Source of the DNA: Comamonas suwonensis
Lineage (GTDB): Bacteria; Pseudomonadota; Gammaproteobacteria; Burkholderiales; Burkholderiaceae_C
Assembly (NCBI RefSeq): GCF_012844455.2
Contig: NZ_JABBCQ020000013.1
Location: forward strand, 62,001 to 126,000
DNA length: 64,000 nt
Direction: 5' to 3'
The position numbers and the translations under genes were made by a program. The notes below the pieces were generated by a model. It saw only the letters and a list, made by a program, of their open reading frames with translations, ran no database searches and had not been told where the DNA came from. Below, piece after piece: positions 26,207 to 34,507 of the stretch. Numbering within the stretch: position 1 is the stretch's first letter; every line of letters begins with the position of its first letter.

Positions 26207-27240
26207 GCGTGATCACGCGCAATCATTCACCGCAGACCGGGCTGGCCGCGCCCTGGCTTTTGCTGTGGCTGGCGCTGGCTGGCAGCTTGCTGGCGCTGCT
26301 GGGCGCAGGCATTGGCAGCACGGGCTTTGAGAGCGTGCTGAACGCCCGCCATGACCCGCTGGCCTGGCAAATCGTGATGGACATTCGCCTGCCGCGCACG
26401 GCTGCGGCCTTGCTGGCCGGTGGGCTGCTGGGGCTGGCGGGGGCGATTGCGCAGGGCGTGTTTCGCAATCCGCTGGCGGATCCGTATTTGCTGGGCAGTG
26501 CCTCGGGCGCATCGCTGGGCGTGGCGCTGGCCATGGCGGCGCTGGGCGTGTCGCCCTTTGCGTTGGCCGGACTGGCCCGCTGGGGCGTAACGGGCGCGGC
26601 CTTTGCCGGGGCCGTGGTTGCCGTGGTGCTGACGCTGGTGCTGGCCAAGGGCGTGCAAAACACCATGCGCCTGCTGCTGGCTGGCGTGGTGGTGGGAGTG
26701 GTGCTGGGCGCAGCTGCATCGCTGGTGCTCTTGATGAACCCCGACATCATGCAGGCCATGCAATCTTTCATGCTGGGCAGCACCGCCTTTGCGGGCTGGA
26801 ATGCCTGCGCGCTGATGCTGTGGGTGCTGCTACCCACGCTGGCCCTGTCCTGGTGCCTGAGCCGCGTGCTCGATGGGCTGGCGCTGGGTGAATCGACTGC
26901 CCACAGCCTTGGCCTGCCGCTGGGCCCGCTGCGCCTGCTGCTGATTGTGCTGCTGGCGCTGGCCACCGGCACCGCCGTAGCGCAGACCGGGTTGATTGCT
27001 TTTGTGGGGCTGGCAGCTCCGCACCTGGTGCGATCCATGGTGAGGGCGCTGCACCGCTGGTTGCTGGTGCTCAGCAGCCTGATGGGCGCGGTGCTGCTGC
27101 TGGCCGCGGATTTGCTGGCACGCTGGCTGATTGCGCCGCAGGAGCTGCCTGTGGGCGTGCTCACCGCCGTGCTGGGCGGCAGCTATCTGCTGTGGCTGAT
27201 GCACAGGCGCGGCACGCTGTCGGGAGGGGAGAGCGCATGA
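26203..27240 (+). CDS. btuC: Cobalamin ABC transporter permease BtuC
   Basis: 345 residues of the FecCD family with about ten membrane helices. Landmarks are DIRLPRTAAALLAGGLLGLAG, NPLADPYLLGSASGASLGVA and GLIAFVGLAAPHLVRSM (the coupling loop to the ATPase). It forms the inner-membrane channel for corrinoid import with BtuD and BtuF. It overlaps both neighbours by ATGA junctions. Confidence 0.92.
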   Translation: MSVITRNHSPQTGLAAPWLLLWLALAGSLLALLGAGIGSTGFESVLNARHDPLAWQIVMDIRLPRTAAALLAGGLLGLAGAIAQGVFRNPLADPYLLGSASGASLGVALAMAALGVSPFALAGLARWGVTGAAFAGAVVAVVLTLVLAKGVQNTMRLLLAGVVVGVVLGAAASLVLLMNPDIMQAMQSFMLGSTAFAGWNACALMLWVLLPTLALSWCLSRVLDGLALGESTAHSLGLPLGPLRLLLIVLLALATGTAVAQTGLIAFVGLAAPHLVRSMVRALHRWLLVLSSLMGAVLLLAADLLARWLIAPQELPVGVLTAVLGGSYLLWLMHRRGTLSGGESA

Positions 27241-28046
27241 GCGATCACGCCACTCAAGCCGGGCTGGCGATGCACGCATTGACGGTGCAAGCCTTGAATG
27301 TGCAATTGGGCGAGCGCGAAGTGCTGCGCCAGCTCAGTCTGCAAATCCCCCGGGGCCGCTGGACAGCCATCGTCGGCCCCAACGGCGCGGGCAAATCCAC
27401 CCTGCTGCGCGCCTTGGCGGGCATGCGTGCCAGCAACCAGAAGCAAAGCGGTGATGTATTTTTGCAAGGCCGCAAGCTGGCTGACTGGAATGGCCGCGAG
27501 CGCGCCAAGGCCCTGGCATGGCTGGGGCAAAACCAGCCCGTGTCGGCTGATATGGCGGTGTATGACGTGGTCATGCTGGGCCGCTTGCCGCATCAGGGCT
27601 GGCTGGCACCGGCATCTAGCGCTGACCGGCAGGCGGTAGAGCAGGCGCTGAAGCGCACCCATGCGTGGGACTGGCGCCAGCGCAGCATTGGCCAGTTGTC
27701 GGGGGGCGAGCGCCAGCGTGTGCTGCTGGCCCGCGCCTTGGCTGTGCAGGCCAGCACCTTGTTGATGGATGAGCCGCTGGCCAATCTCGACCCACCGCAC
27801 CAGACCGACTGGATGCTGACGGCGCGCAGCCTGGTGCAGCAGGGCATGACCGTGGTCAGCGTGCTGCACGAGCTGTCGTTTGCCTTGCTGGCCGATGAAA
27901 TCATCGTCATGCAGGCCGGGCAGGTTACCCATCAGGGCTCATGCAGCGACCCGGCCAGCCATGCCGCGCTGGAGGCGGTGTTCGAGCACCGCATCCAGGT
28001 GCGAGAGCTGGATGGTCTGTGGCTGGCCCTGCCGCGCCTGCGCTGA
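27237..28046 (+). CDS. btuD: Cobalamin ABC transporter ATPase BtuD
   Basis: 269 residues with all ABC motifs: Walker A GPNGAGKSTLL, Q-loop GQNQPVS, signature LSGGERQRVLLARAL, Walker B TLLMDEPLANLD and the switch His in SVLHELS. The start is the ATG overlapping the btuC stop. A family A repeat begins right after its stop. Confidence 0.92.
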   Translation: MSDHATQAGLAMHALTVQALNVQLGEREVLRQLSLQIPRGRWTAIVGPNGAGKSTLLRALAGMRASNQKQSGDVFLQGRKLADWNGRERAKALAWLGQNQPVSADMAVYDVVMLGRLPHQGWLAPASSADRQAVEQALKRTHAWDWRQRSIGQLSGGERQRVLLARALAVQASTLLMDEPLANLDPPHQTDWMLTARSLVQQGMTVVSVLHELSFALLADEIIVMQAGQVTHQGSCSDPASHAALEAVFEHRIQVRELDGLWLALPRLR

Positions 28047-28103
28047 GAATTTTGAGTCTTTTTACCCTTTAGCCCTTGATAGACCAACGAGAGCAGCTAT
28101 GCA
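28047..28103 (-). repeat. Family A dispersed repeat, copy 6, at the cobO start
   Basis: On the minus strand: GCATAGCTGCTCTCGTTGGT, CTATCAAGGGCTAAAGGG, then TAAAAAGACTC. It fills the whole btuD-cobO gap. The reverse of its GCATAGC end supplies the cobO start codon, and GAGAG inside it lies 6 bases before that ATG. Confidence 0.65.
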
Positions 28104-28668
28104 TATTGAAACGCCACCCACCGAAAAACCCTATGAAAAACCCGAGGGCGAGCGCCGCGGCCTGATCATCGTCAACACCGGCAACGGCAAGGGCAAAAGC
28201 ACGGCAGCTTTTGGTCTGGCCTTTCGCGCCACGGGCCGGGGCAAGGCCGTCAAGGTCTATCAGTTCATGAAGGTGCCCACGGCCCGCTTTGGCGAGCACC
28301 GCCTGGCCGAGCAGGTGGGCCTGCCTATTGAAGGGCTGGGCGACGGCTTCAGCTGGAAGAGCAAGGACCTGGACCACTCCGCTCAGCTGGCACGCGATGG
28401 CTGGGAAAAAGCCAAGGCCGACATCCTTTCTGGCGAGCTGTTTCTGGTGGTGCTGGATGAAATCACCTACCCGCTGATCTACGGCTGGCTGCCGCTGCAA
28501 GACGTGCTGGACACGCTCAAGGCGCGTCCCAAGGATGTGCATGTCTGCCTGACAGGCCGCCGCTGCCCGCAGGAGATCATCGACATGGCCGACACCGTCA
28601 CCGAGATGACGATGATCAAACACGCGTTTCAAGCGGGTATTCCCGCCCAACGAGGGATAGAGGACTAA
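28099..28668 (+). CDS. cobO: Corrinoid adenosyltransferase CobO/BtuR
   Basis: 189 residues. RecA-like fold with P-loop NTGNGKGKSTAAFGLAFRA, the VYQFMK strand, LFLVVLDEITYPL and the conserved end VHVCLTGRRCPQEIIDMADT, VTEMTMIKHAF and GIEF-like IPAQRGIED. It transfers the 5'-deoxyadenosyl group from ATP to Co(I) corrinoids. The start was chosen at the ATG that gives the normal polar N-terminus. It is the only gene of the block whose start lies within a dispersed repeat. Confidence 0.92.
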   Translation: MHIETPPTEKPYEKPEGERRGLIIVNTGNGKGKSTAAFGLAFRATGRGKAVKVYQFMKVPTARFGEHRLAEQVGLPIEGLGDGFSWKSKDLDHSAQLARDGWEKAKADILSGELFLVVLDEITYPLIYGWLPLQDVLDTLKARPKDVHVCLTGRRCPQEIIDMADTVTEMTMIKHAFQAGIPAQRGIED

Positions 28669-28669
28669 T

Positions 28670-28770
28670 CACCCCCTGTGGCGCTGCGCGCCTTCCCCCT
28701 CTCTGCTTCGCGGAGGGGGACGCAGCCCTCGCTGCGGGGCGGCCCTTGCTTGGCTGTTCTGACCGGGGTG
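28670..28770 (+). repeat. Family C hairpin-rich repeat unit
   Basis: Bounded by CACCCC (28670-28675) and GGGGTG (28765-28770). It contains two strong hairpins: GGCGCTGCGCGCC and CCCCCTC / GAGGGGG around CTTCG. Near-identical strings are, from memory, frequent between genes of Acidovorax, Delftia and Comamonas. It fills the cobO-bluB gap and could act as a terminator or mRNA stabiliser. Confidence 0.6.
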
Positions 28771-28852
28771 GCGCCAGTTTTTCGCTGCTTGCGGGCCGGT
28801 ACGTGGTAATCGCGAGGTATTCGCGCATGCGCCAAAGGGCCACAATTACGTT

Positions 28853-29578
28853 ATGTCTGAAGCACACTCAACACCCACCATCCCCGCCACGCCTTTCACC
28901 GAGGCCGAGCGTGCTGCCGTCTATCGCGCCATTTACGAGCGCCGCGACATGCGCCACTTTGCGGGCGGGCAGGTGGCGGATGACGTTTTGCTGCGCTTGC
29001 TGCGCGCCGCGCACCACGCGCCCAGCGTGGGCTTCATGCAGCCCTGGCGCTTTATTCGTGTCAAAAGCGTGGATCTGCGCAAGCAAATTCACGCGCTGGT
29101 TGAAGAAGAGCGCGTGCGCACTGCCCATGCCATGGGCGAGCGTGAAGAAGATTTCATGAAGCTCAAGGTGCAGGGCGTGCTGGATGCGGCCGAGGTGCTG
29201 GTTGTTGCCATGCCGCCGGGGCGCGAGAAGCATATCTTTGGCCGCCGCACTCTGCCTGAGATGGACATTGCCAGTACCGCCTGCGCCATTCAAAACCTGT
29301 GGCTGGCCGCACGTGCCGAAGGGCTGGGCATGGGCTGGGTGTCGATTTTTGACCCGCTGCAACTGGCAAAGCTGCTGCAAATGCCTGATGGTGCCCATCC
29401 GCTGGGCGTGCTGTGCCTGGGCCCTGTCGATGCGTATTACGCCGCGCCCATGCTGCAGCAAGAAAAATGGGCCTGCCGTGCGCCGCTGGAAGACATGCTG
29501 ATGGACGATGTCTGGGATGACTCGAGCGCCGTTCCCTCCAATGCGGCGGCTGCGGGCAAGGGGCAAACGGGCACATGA
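28853..29578 (+). CDS. bluB: 5,6-Dimethylbenzimidazole synthase BluB
   Basis: 241 residues of the nitroreductase-like flavin family. It begins VYRAIYERRDMRHFAGG, then AAHHAPSVGFMQPWRFI, a conserved Asp-containing PEMDIASTACAIQNLWLAAR and GLGMGWVSIFDP. BluB breaks down FMNH2 with oxygen to make the lower ligand of B12. A Pro/Thr-rich N-terminus and a 25-residue Ala/Ser/Gly tail lie outside the fold. Its stop overlaps the cbiB start (ATGA). Confidence 0.92.
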   Translation: MSEAHSTPTIPATPFTEAERAAVYRAIYERRDMRHFAGGQVADDVLLRLLRAAHHAPSVGFMQPWRFIRVKSVDLRKQIHALVEEERVRTAHAMGEREEDFMKLKVQGVLDAAEVLVVAMPPGREKHIFGRRTLPEMDIASTACAIQNLWLAARAEGLGMGWVSIFDPLQLAKLLQMPDGAHPLGVLCLGPVDAYYAAPMLQQEKWACRAPLEDMLMDDVWDDSSAVPSNAAAAGKGQTGT

Positions 29579-30657
29579 CAGCAATAACCTGGGCTGAGCT
29601 GATCGGTCTGCCCCTCAGCCCCGTGGTGTGGTTGTATCAAACCTTCACTTCCAGTGATCAGGCGGCATGGCATTGGGCGGGCAATGTACAAGCCGCTTTG
29701 CTGGCCGTGCTGGTCGCCTTGCTGATGGACAGGCTTTGGGGGGAGCCGCCGGTCTGGCTGCACCCGGTGGTCCTGATGGGCAAGCTGCTGGGCTGGGCCG
29801 GGCAGGCCATTGCGCCACGCCACGAGGTGAAACATGACTTTGGGCGTTTTGGCCTTGCAGCGCTTGCGTGGTGCGGTCTGGCTGCTCTGTTTTTTAGTGT
29901 TTATTGGCTGGCCCAGTTCATGCTGGGTTTTGCACCTTGGTGGATGTGGGGGCTGGTGATGGGTGTGCTGCTCAAGCCTTTGCTGTCCTGGCGCATGCTC
30001 AAAGAAGAGGTGTTGGCGGTGGAAGCGGCCTTGCAGCAATCGCTGCCTGCCGGGCGTGAGCGCTTGTCCTGGCTGGTGAGTCGCGACACCGCGCAGCTCG
30101 ATGCGGCCACCGTGCGCGAAAGCGCGATTGAGACGCTGGCCGAGAATTTGAGTGATTCGGTGATCGCCCCGCTGTTCTGGTTTGCCGTGGCAGGCTTGCC
30201 GGGTGCGGCGGTCTATCGGCTGGCCAATACCGCAGACGCTATGTGGGGCTACCCCGGCTGGCGCGGCCAGGGGGACAAACGCCGCCACTGGCAATGGGCC
30301 GGCAAATGGGCGGCGCGGGCAGACGATGTGCTCAACTGGATTCCAGCGCGCATCACCGCGCTATGGCTGGCGCTGGTCGCGGGCGGTGTGTCATGGAGCG
30401 GCCTGAGGCGCGACGCGCGCGTGACGCCATCGCCCAACGGCGGCTGGCCCATGGGCGCCATGGCGCAGGCGCTGGGTGTGCATCTTTCCAAGCCCGGCGT
30501 GTACCAGCTCAATCCGCAGGGGCGGGGACCAGAGTCTGAGGACTTGCAGAAATCCGTAAAATTGGCATCTAAAGTGATTGCAGCGCAGGTGCTGCTTGCG
30601 CTGATAGCTATGATTTTTATGGCGCTCTGGATGTGGAAGCTGGTTGGGAATGTTTGA
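29575..30657 (+). CDS. cbiB: Adenosylcobinamide-phosphate synthase CbiB
   Basis: 360 residues, integral membrane protein. The family core starts at ALLMDRLWGEPPVWLHPVVL and includes VRESAIETLAENLSDSVIAPL, ANTADAMWGYPGW and RADDVLNWIPARITA. It attaches aminopropanol phosphate to adenosylcobyrate. Both ends are extended: about 40 N-terminal residues precede the core, and the last 35 (KSVKLASKVIAAQVLLALIA onward) lie within a reverse family A repeat that now codes for the final membrane helix. Called cobD in Pseudomonas naming. Confidence 0.9.
   Translation: MTAITWAELIGLPLSPVVWLYQTFTSSDQAAWHWAGNVQAALLAVLVALLMDRLWGEPPVWLHPVVLMGKLLGWAGQAIAPRHEVKHDFGRFGLAALAWCGLAALFFSVYWLAQFMLGFAPWWMWGLVMGVLLKPLLSWRMLKEEVLAVEAALQQSLPAGRERLSWLVSRDTAQLDAATVRESAIETLAENLSDSVIAPLFWFAVAGLPGAAVYRLANTADAMWGYPGWRGQGDKRRHWQWAGKWAARADDVLNWIPARITALWLALVAGGVSWSGLRRDARVTPSPNGGWPMGAMAQALGVHLSKPGVYQLNPQGRGPESEDLQKSVKLASKVIAAQVLLALIAMIFMALWMWKLVGNV
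30549..30623 (-). repeat. Family A dispersed repeat, copy 7, in the cbiB 3' end
   Basis: On the minus strand: AAAATCATAGCTATCAGCGC, AAGCAGCACCTGCGCTGCAA, TCACTTTAGATGCC. The left arm is near perfect; the right side is a variant with GCGCTGCAATC in place of GCGCTAGAGGC. Confidence 0.6.
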
Positions 30658-31708
30658 TATGACTGTGGCCGCCATGCATGGCGGCACCGATGCGCTGGGC
30701 GTGCCTGCGCATGATTTTTCGACCAATCGCAATGCCTGCGGGCCCTGCCCGATGGCGGTGAAGGCACTGCAGGCGGCCCATGTGGCGCAGTACCCTGATC
30801 CCCATTACCTGCAGTTGCAGGCGCAGCTGGCGGCCTTTCATGGTGTGGCGGTAGAGCGCATCGTGATTGGCGGCAGCAGCAGCGAGCTGATTCACCGCCT
30901 CACCCTGCATGCCGTTCGCAGCGGTGCCAAGAACGTTTTTTTCCCGCCGCACCACTATGGCGACTACCTGCAGGCGGCACGCGTTTGGCGGCTGGCGCTG
31001 TGTCGCCGCGCTGAAGTGAGCCCGCTGCCTGCGCTGAGCTGGGCCTGTGAACCATCCAGCCCGCTGGGGGTGCAAGAGGATATCTGGCCAGCCTGGAGCA
31101 AGGCAGCGTCACAGCAGGAGTGGCGTGTGCTGGACTGCGCCTATCGCCCGCTGTGGCTGGAGGGTGAGGCACCACAGCGATCGCTGGATACCGTCTGGCA
31201 ACTGTGGACGCCCAATAAAGCGCTAGGCATGACGGGCATACGAGCCGCCTATGCGATTGCACCCGTGCATGCGGCTGGCGCTGAACTCAAGGCCTTGCGT
31301 GACCTGGCGGCATCGTGGGTGGTGGGCTCGCATGGCGTGGCCATGCTGCAGGCCTGGGTCAGCGATGAGGTGCAGCAATGGCTGGCCCAAAGCCTGGTGA
31401 CATTGCGCCGCTGGAAGGCGCAGCAACTGGCGCTGTGTGCCAAGCTGGGCTGGCAGGTGGTGCCAGACCATCAGGCCAACTACTTTGTGGTGCGCTTGCC
31501 GCTGGACGATATTGCTGCGCCACTGGCTGCAATGCGTGCCCAAGGCGTCAAGCTGCGGGACTGTGCCAGCTTTGGCTTGCCCGGTCATGTACGGCTGGGC
31601 GTGTTGCCACCCGTGTCCCAGGCAGCGCTGGAGCGGGCGTGGCTGAGCATTCAGGGCTCCCTGAAGGATGCATCCAATGACCTTGCAACGCCGCCCCCGC
31701 ATGCGTGA
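30650..31708 (+). CDS. cobC: CobC-like PLP-dependent L-threonine-phosphate decarboxylase / aminotransferase
   Basis: About 352 residues, fold type I PLP enzyme related to histidinol-phosphate aminotransferase. It begins MHGGTDALGVPAHDFSTNRN, has a cofactor-contacting Asp in VLDCAYRPLW and the Schiff-base Lys in WTPNKALGMTGIRAAY, and ends GHVRLGVLPP. In cob loci this family makes the aminopropanol phosphate arm from threonine phosphate. The gene overlaps the cbiB end by 8 bp with this ATG; an ATG at 30659 preceded by GGGAA is equally possible. It is divergent from Salmonella CobD, so the exact reaction is inferred from context. Confidence 0.82.
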   Translation: MFDMTVAAMHGGTDALGVPAHDFSTNRNACGPCPMAVKALQAAHVAQYPDPHYLQLQAQLAAFHGVAVERIVIGGSSSELIHRLTLHAVRSGAKNVFFPPHHYGDYLQAARVWRLALCRRAEVSPLPALSWACEPSSPLGVQEDIWPAWSKAASQQEWRVLDCAYRPLWLEGEAPQRSLDTVWQLWTPNKALGMTGIRAAYAIAPVHAAGAELKALRDLAASWVVGSHGVAMLQAWVSDEVQQWLAQSLVTLRRWKAQQLALCAKLGWQVVPDHQANYFVVRLPLDDIAAPLAAMRAQGVKLRDCASFGLPGHVRLGVLPPVSQAALERAWLSIQGSLKDASNDLATPPPHA

Positions 31709-31724
31709 GACGCTACCATTTCGC

Positions 31725-32531
31725 ATGGACACTGAAACCCTCAAGCTGCGCTCTGTGCTGGTGGAGCGCTACGTCACGCCGCTGCGTGAAGGCGGCTCCA
31801 TGCCCGCGATTGTCGAGGCCGACGACCTGGGCACCTATGTGCTCAAGTTCCGCGGGGCCGGGCAGGGCGTGCGGGCGCTGATGGCCGAAATCATCTCGGG
31901 TGGCATGGCACGCGCGCTGGGCCTGCCCGTGCCGGAAATTGTGCTCATGCAGCTGAACGGCGATCTGTCGCGAACCGAATCCGACCCTGAAATTCAGGAC
32001 CTGATTCGCGCGAGCGACGGGCTGAACGTGGGCTTGGACTATCTGCCCGGGGCCATCAACTTTGACCCGGCTGTCGATGTGGTGGACAGCGACTTTGCCT
32101 CGCGTCTGGTGTGGTTTGACACCCTGGTCAGCAATGTCGATCGCACGGCGCGCAACACCAATATGCTGATGTGCAAAAAGCAGCCTTGGCTCATCGACCA
32201 TGGCGCAAGCCTGACGTTTCACCATGCGTGGAATGGAACCGTTGCCGACCCGGCCAAGCCTTTTGCCCCCAGCTCTGAGCATGTGCTGCTGCCGCTGGCC
32301 AGCCATCTCGCCGAGGTGGATGCTGAGCTGGCTGCGCTGTTGCATCCCGAGGTGCTGACCGCCATTCTGGCGGAGGTGCCTGACTGCTTTCTGGAGCAGG
32401 CCGCCGCAGACAAAGACGGCGGTGCCCTGAACAACGTGCAGGCCCACCGCGGCGCCTATGTGAATTATTTTGTGGCCCGCCTTGCGGAGCGTGGCCGCTG
32501 GTTGCAAGGAGTGATCGATGCCCGCGCATGA
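31725..32531 (+). CDS. HipA-like Ser/Thr kinase-fold protein (HipA_2 type)
   Basis: About 268 residues. A conserved N-terminal strand pair (AIVEADDLGTYVLKFRGAGQ) has the ATP-binding Lys in LKF. The catalytic loop reads SNVDRTARNTNMLM and the metal-binding segment PWLIDHGASLTF. These match HipA-fold kinases of the short type usually paired with DUF3037. It overlaps the following DUF3037 gene by 14 bp and sits between cobC and cobQ in the B12 locus. An upstream ATG at 31668 inside cobC would add 19 residues. Its target is unknown; no HipB-type antitoxin is adjacent. Confidence 0.78.
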   Translation: MDTETLKLRSVLVERYVTPLREGGSMPAIVEADDLGTYVLKFRGAGQGVRALMAEIISGGMARALGLPVPEIVLMQLNGDLSRTESDPEIQDLIRASDGLNVGLDYLPGAINFDPAVDVVDSDFASRLVWFDTLVSNVDRTARNTNMLMCKKQPWLIDHGASLTFHHAWNGTVADPAKPFAPSSEHVLLPLASHLAEVDAELAALLHPEVLTAILAEVPDCFLEQAAADKDGGALNNVQAHRGAYVNYFVARLAERGRWLQGVIDARA

Positions 32532-32919
32532 GGTGTACGACTACGCAGTCGTGCGGGTAATGCCGCGCGTGGAGCGTGAAGAATTTGTGAATGCGGGGGT
32601 GATCATCTCCTGCCAGCGCACCGGTCATCTGCAGGCTGCGATGGCCTTGGATGAAGCACGCTTGCTGGCGCTGGACCCGAATGTGGACATGGAAACCGTG
32701 CACCGCCACCTGGGCGCGATTGTGGCCATCTGCGAAGGCGCGGCCCATGGTGGCCCCATCGCCCAGTTGCCCATGCGTGCGCGCTACCACTGGCTGACGG
32801 CCAAGCGCAGCAGCATCATCCAGACATCGCCCTCGCACATGGGGCTGTGCATGCAGCCCGGCGAGGCGCTGGCCCGCATCATGCAGCGCATGGTGCTGCC
32901 CATCCAATCTGAAAATTAA
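32518..32919 (+). CDS. DUF3037 protein, partner of HipA-like kinase
   Basis: 133 residues, no membrane segment. The DUF3037 pattern is clear: YDYAVVRVMPRVEREEFVNA, GVIISCQRTG, a middle helix rich in Ala/Leu, and SPSHMGLCMQPGEALARIM. The family is commonly encoded next to HipA-like kinases and has no assigned function. The 14-bp overlap with the kinase gene suggests the two proteins work together. cobQ starts 4 bp after its stop. Confidence 0.8.
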   Translation: MPAHEVYDYAVVRVMPRVEREEFVNAGVIISCQRTGHLQAAMALDEARLLALDPNVDMETVHRHLGAIVAICEGAAHGGPIAQLPMRARYHWLTAKRSSIIQTSPSHMGLCMQPGEALARIMQRMVLPIQSEN

Positions 32920-32923
32920 CGAT

Positions 32924-34378
32924 ATGACAGCACGTTGCATCATGGTGCTGGGCACCAGCAGTGGCGCAGGCAAAAGCTGGGTGGCCACGGCGCTGTGCGC
33001 CTACTACCGCAGCCAGGGCCTGAAGGTCGCGCCGTTCAAGGCGCAGAACATGAGCAATAACGCCCGTGTTGTCTCCACGCCCGACGGTCAATGGGGCGAG
33101 ATCGGCACAGCCCAGTACCTGCAGGCCCTGGCCGCAGGCGCGGTGCCCGATGTGCGCATGAACCCCTTGCTGCTCAAGCCCGAGGCCGATACGCGCAGCC
33201 AGGTCGTGCTGTTTGGTCAGGTCAACGACGAGCTGAGCGCCATGCCCTGGCGTGGCCGCAGCCTGAAAGTGTGGCCGCAGATTGCTCAGGCACTGGACGA
33301 GCTGCGTGCCGAAAACGATGTGGTGGTGATCGAAGGAGCAGGATCTCCGGCCGAGATCAATCTGCATGCCAGTGATGTGGTGAACATGCGCGTGGCCAAA
33401 CACTGCAATGCGCACTGCCTGCTGGTGTCTGACATTGACCGGGGCGGCGCTTTTGCCCACCTGTATGGCACCTGGGCGCTGCTGCCGGAAGACGAGCAAA
33501 AGCTGATCAAAGGCTTTGTGCTCAACAAATTCCGTGGCGATGCATCGCTGCTGGCACCTGCGCCGCAGTTGCTCGAAGAAAAAACGGGCATCCCGACAGT
33601 CGCGTGCATCCCCATGCAGTTTGCTCACGGTCTGCCGGAAGAGGATGGAGTGTTCGACGACCGTGGCAGCACGGGTGCGGGGCAGGCCATTCACACCACC
33701 ATCGCCATCATTGCCTACCCGCGCATCAGCAATCTGGACGAGTTTCAGCCGCTGATGCAGGTGCCTGGCGTGCGCGTGGTCTGGGCGCGCTCACCCTCAC
33801 AGATTGCCGATGCCGACTGGGTCATCCTGCCCGGTAGCAAGGCCACAGCGGCTGACTTGTCGTGGATGCGCACGCAAGGGCTGGATGCCGCCATCGTTGC
33901 CCATGCCAGCGAAGGCCGGCGCGTGCTGGGCATTTGCGGTGGACTGCAAATGCTGGGCGAGGCGTTGATTGATCTGCATGGCGTGGATGGCAATGCCGCA
34001 GGTCTGGGCTTGCTGCCGTTGGCAACGCTGTTTGCGCAAGAAAAGACCGTGCAACCCACCACGCTTACTTTGCCCGAGCTGCAAGCGCCGTGGAATGGGC
34101 TGAGCCGTGTGCAGGCGCGTGGCTATGAAATCCACCACGGTCAGACCGAGCTGCGTGCGGATATGCAGGCTGGCGCTGAGCAGCCTGCGAAAGAGCTATT
34201 GCCCGGCATGTTGTGGCAAGGTGGCAACCCGGCGGTGGTTGGCACCTATCTGCACGGACTGTTTGAAAACGCGGAAGTGATTCACGCCTTGTTTGGCCAC
34301 GATGCACCCAGTCTGGAGCAGGTTTTTGCACGGCTGGCGCAGGGCGTAGGTCAATGGTTTGAGGCCGGATCGTTGTAG
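32924..34378 (+). CDS. cobQ: Cobyric acid synthase CobQ
   Basis: 484 residues. The N-terminal ATPase has P-loop GTSSGAGKSWVATALCAYY and APFKAQNMSNNARV, then VIEGAGSPAEINL and LVSDIDRGGAFAHLYG. The C-terminal amidotransferase domain has ILPGSKATAADLSW, GICGGLQMLGE (catalytic Cys) and GTYLHGLFEN (His). It amidates side chains b, d, e and g of adenosylcobyrinate diamide. All key motifs are intact. Confidence 0.95.
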   Translation: MTARCIMVLGTSSGAGKSWVATALCAYYRSQGLKVAPFKAQNMSNNARVVSTPDGQWGEIGTAQYLQALAAGAVPDVRMNPLLLKPEADTRSQVVLFGQVNDELSAMPWRGRSLKVWPQIAQALDELRAENDVVVIEGAGSPAEINLHASDVVNMRVAKHCNAHCLLVSDIDRGGAFAHLYGTWALLPEDEQKLIKGFVLNKFRGDASLLAPAPQLLEEKTGIPTVACIPMQFAHGLPEEDGVFDDRGSTGAGQAIHTTIAIIAYPRISNLDEFQPLMQVPGVRVVWARSPSQIADADWVILPGSKATAADLSWMRTQGLDAAIVAHASEGRRVLGICGGLQMLGEALIDLHGVDGNAAGLGLLPLATLFAQEKTVQPTTLTLPELQAPWNGLSRVQARGYEIHHGQTELRADMQAGAEQPAKELLPGMLWQGGNPAVVGTYLHGLFENAEVIHALFGHDAPSLEQVFARLAQGVGQWFEAGSL

Positions 34379-34507
34379 CGAATAGGTGAAGTTTGCATGG
34401 TTTTGTGGGATTTATCCTGCAAGCCTATGTGCGCTAAACCGATTATCCATAACCCTGAGTGCGTGCAAGCTGACAGAGCTATTCACTGTTCAGGAATGGA
34501 GTTACCT

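Noticed and set aside
6303-32531. XRE regulator (6303-6605) and HipA-like kinase (31725-32531) as a HipBA toxin-antitoxin pair
   Set aside because: They lie 25 kb apart, and the kinase is the short HipA_2 type whose partner is DUF3037, not HipB.
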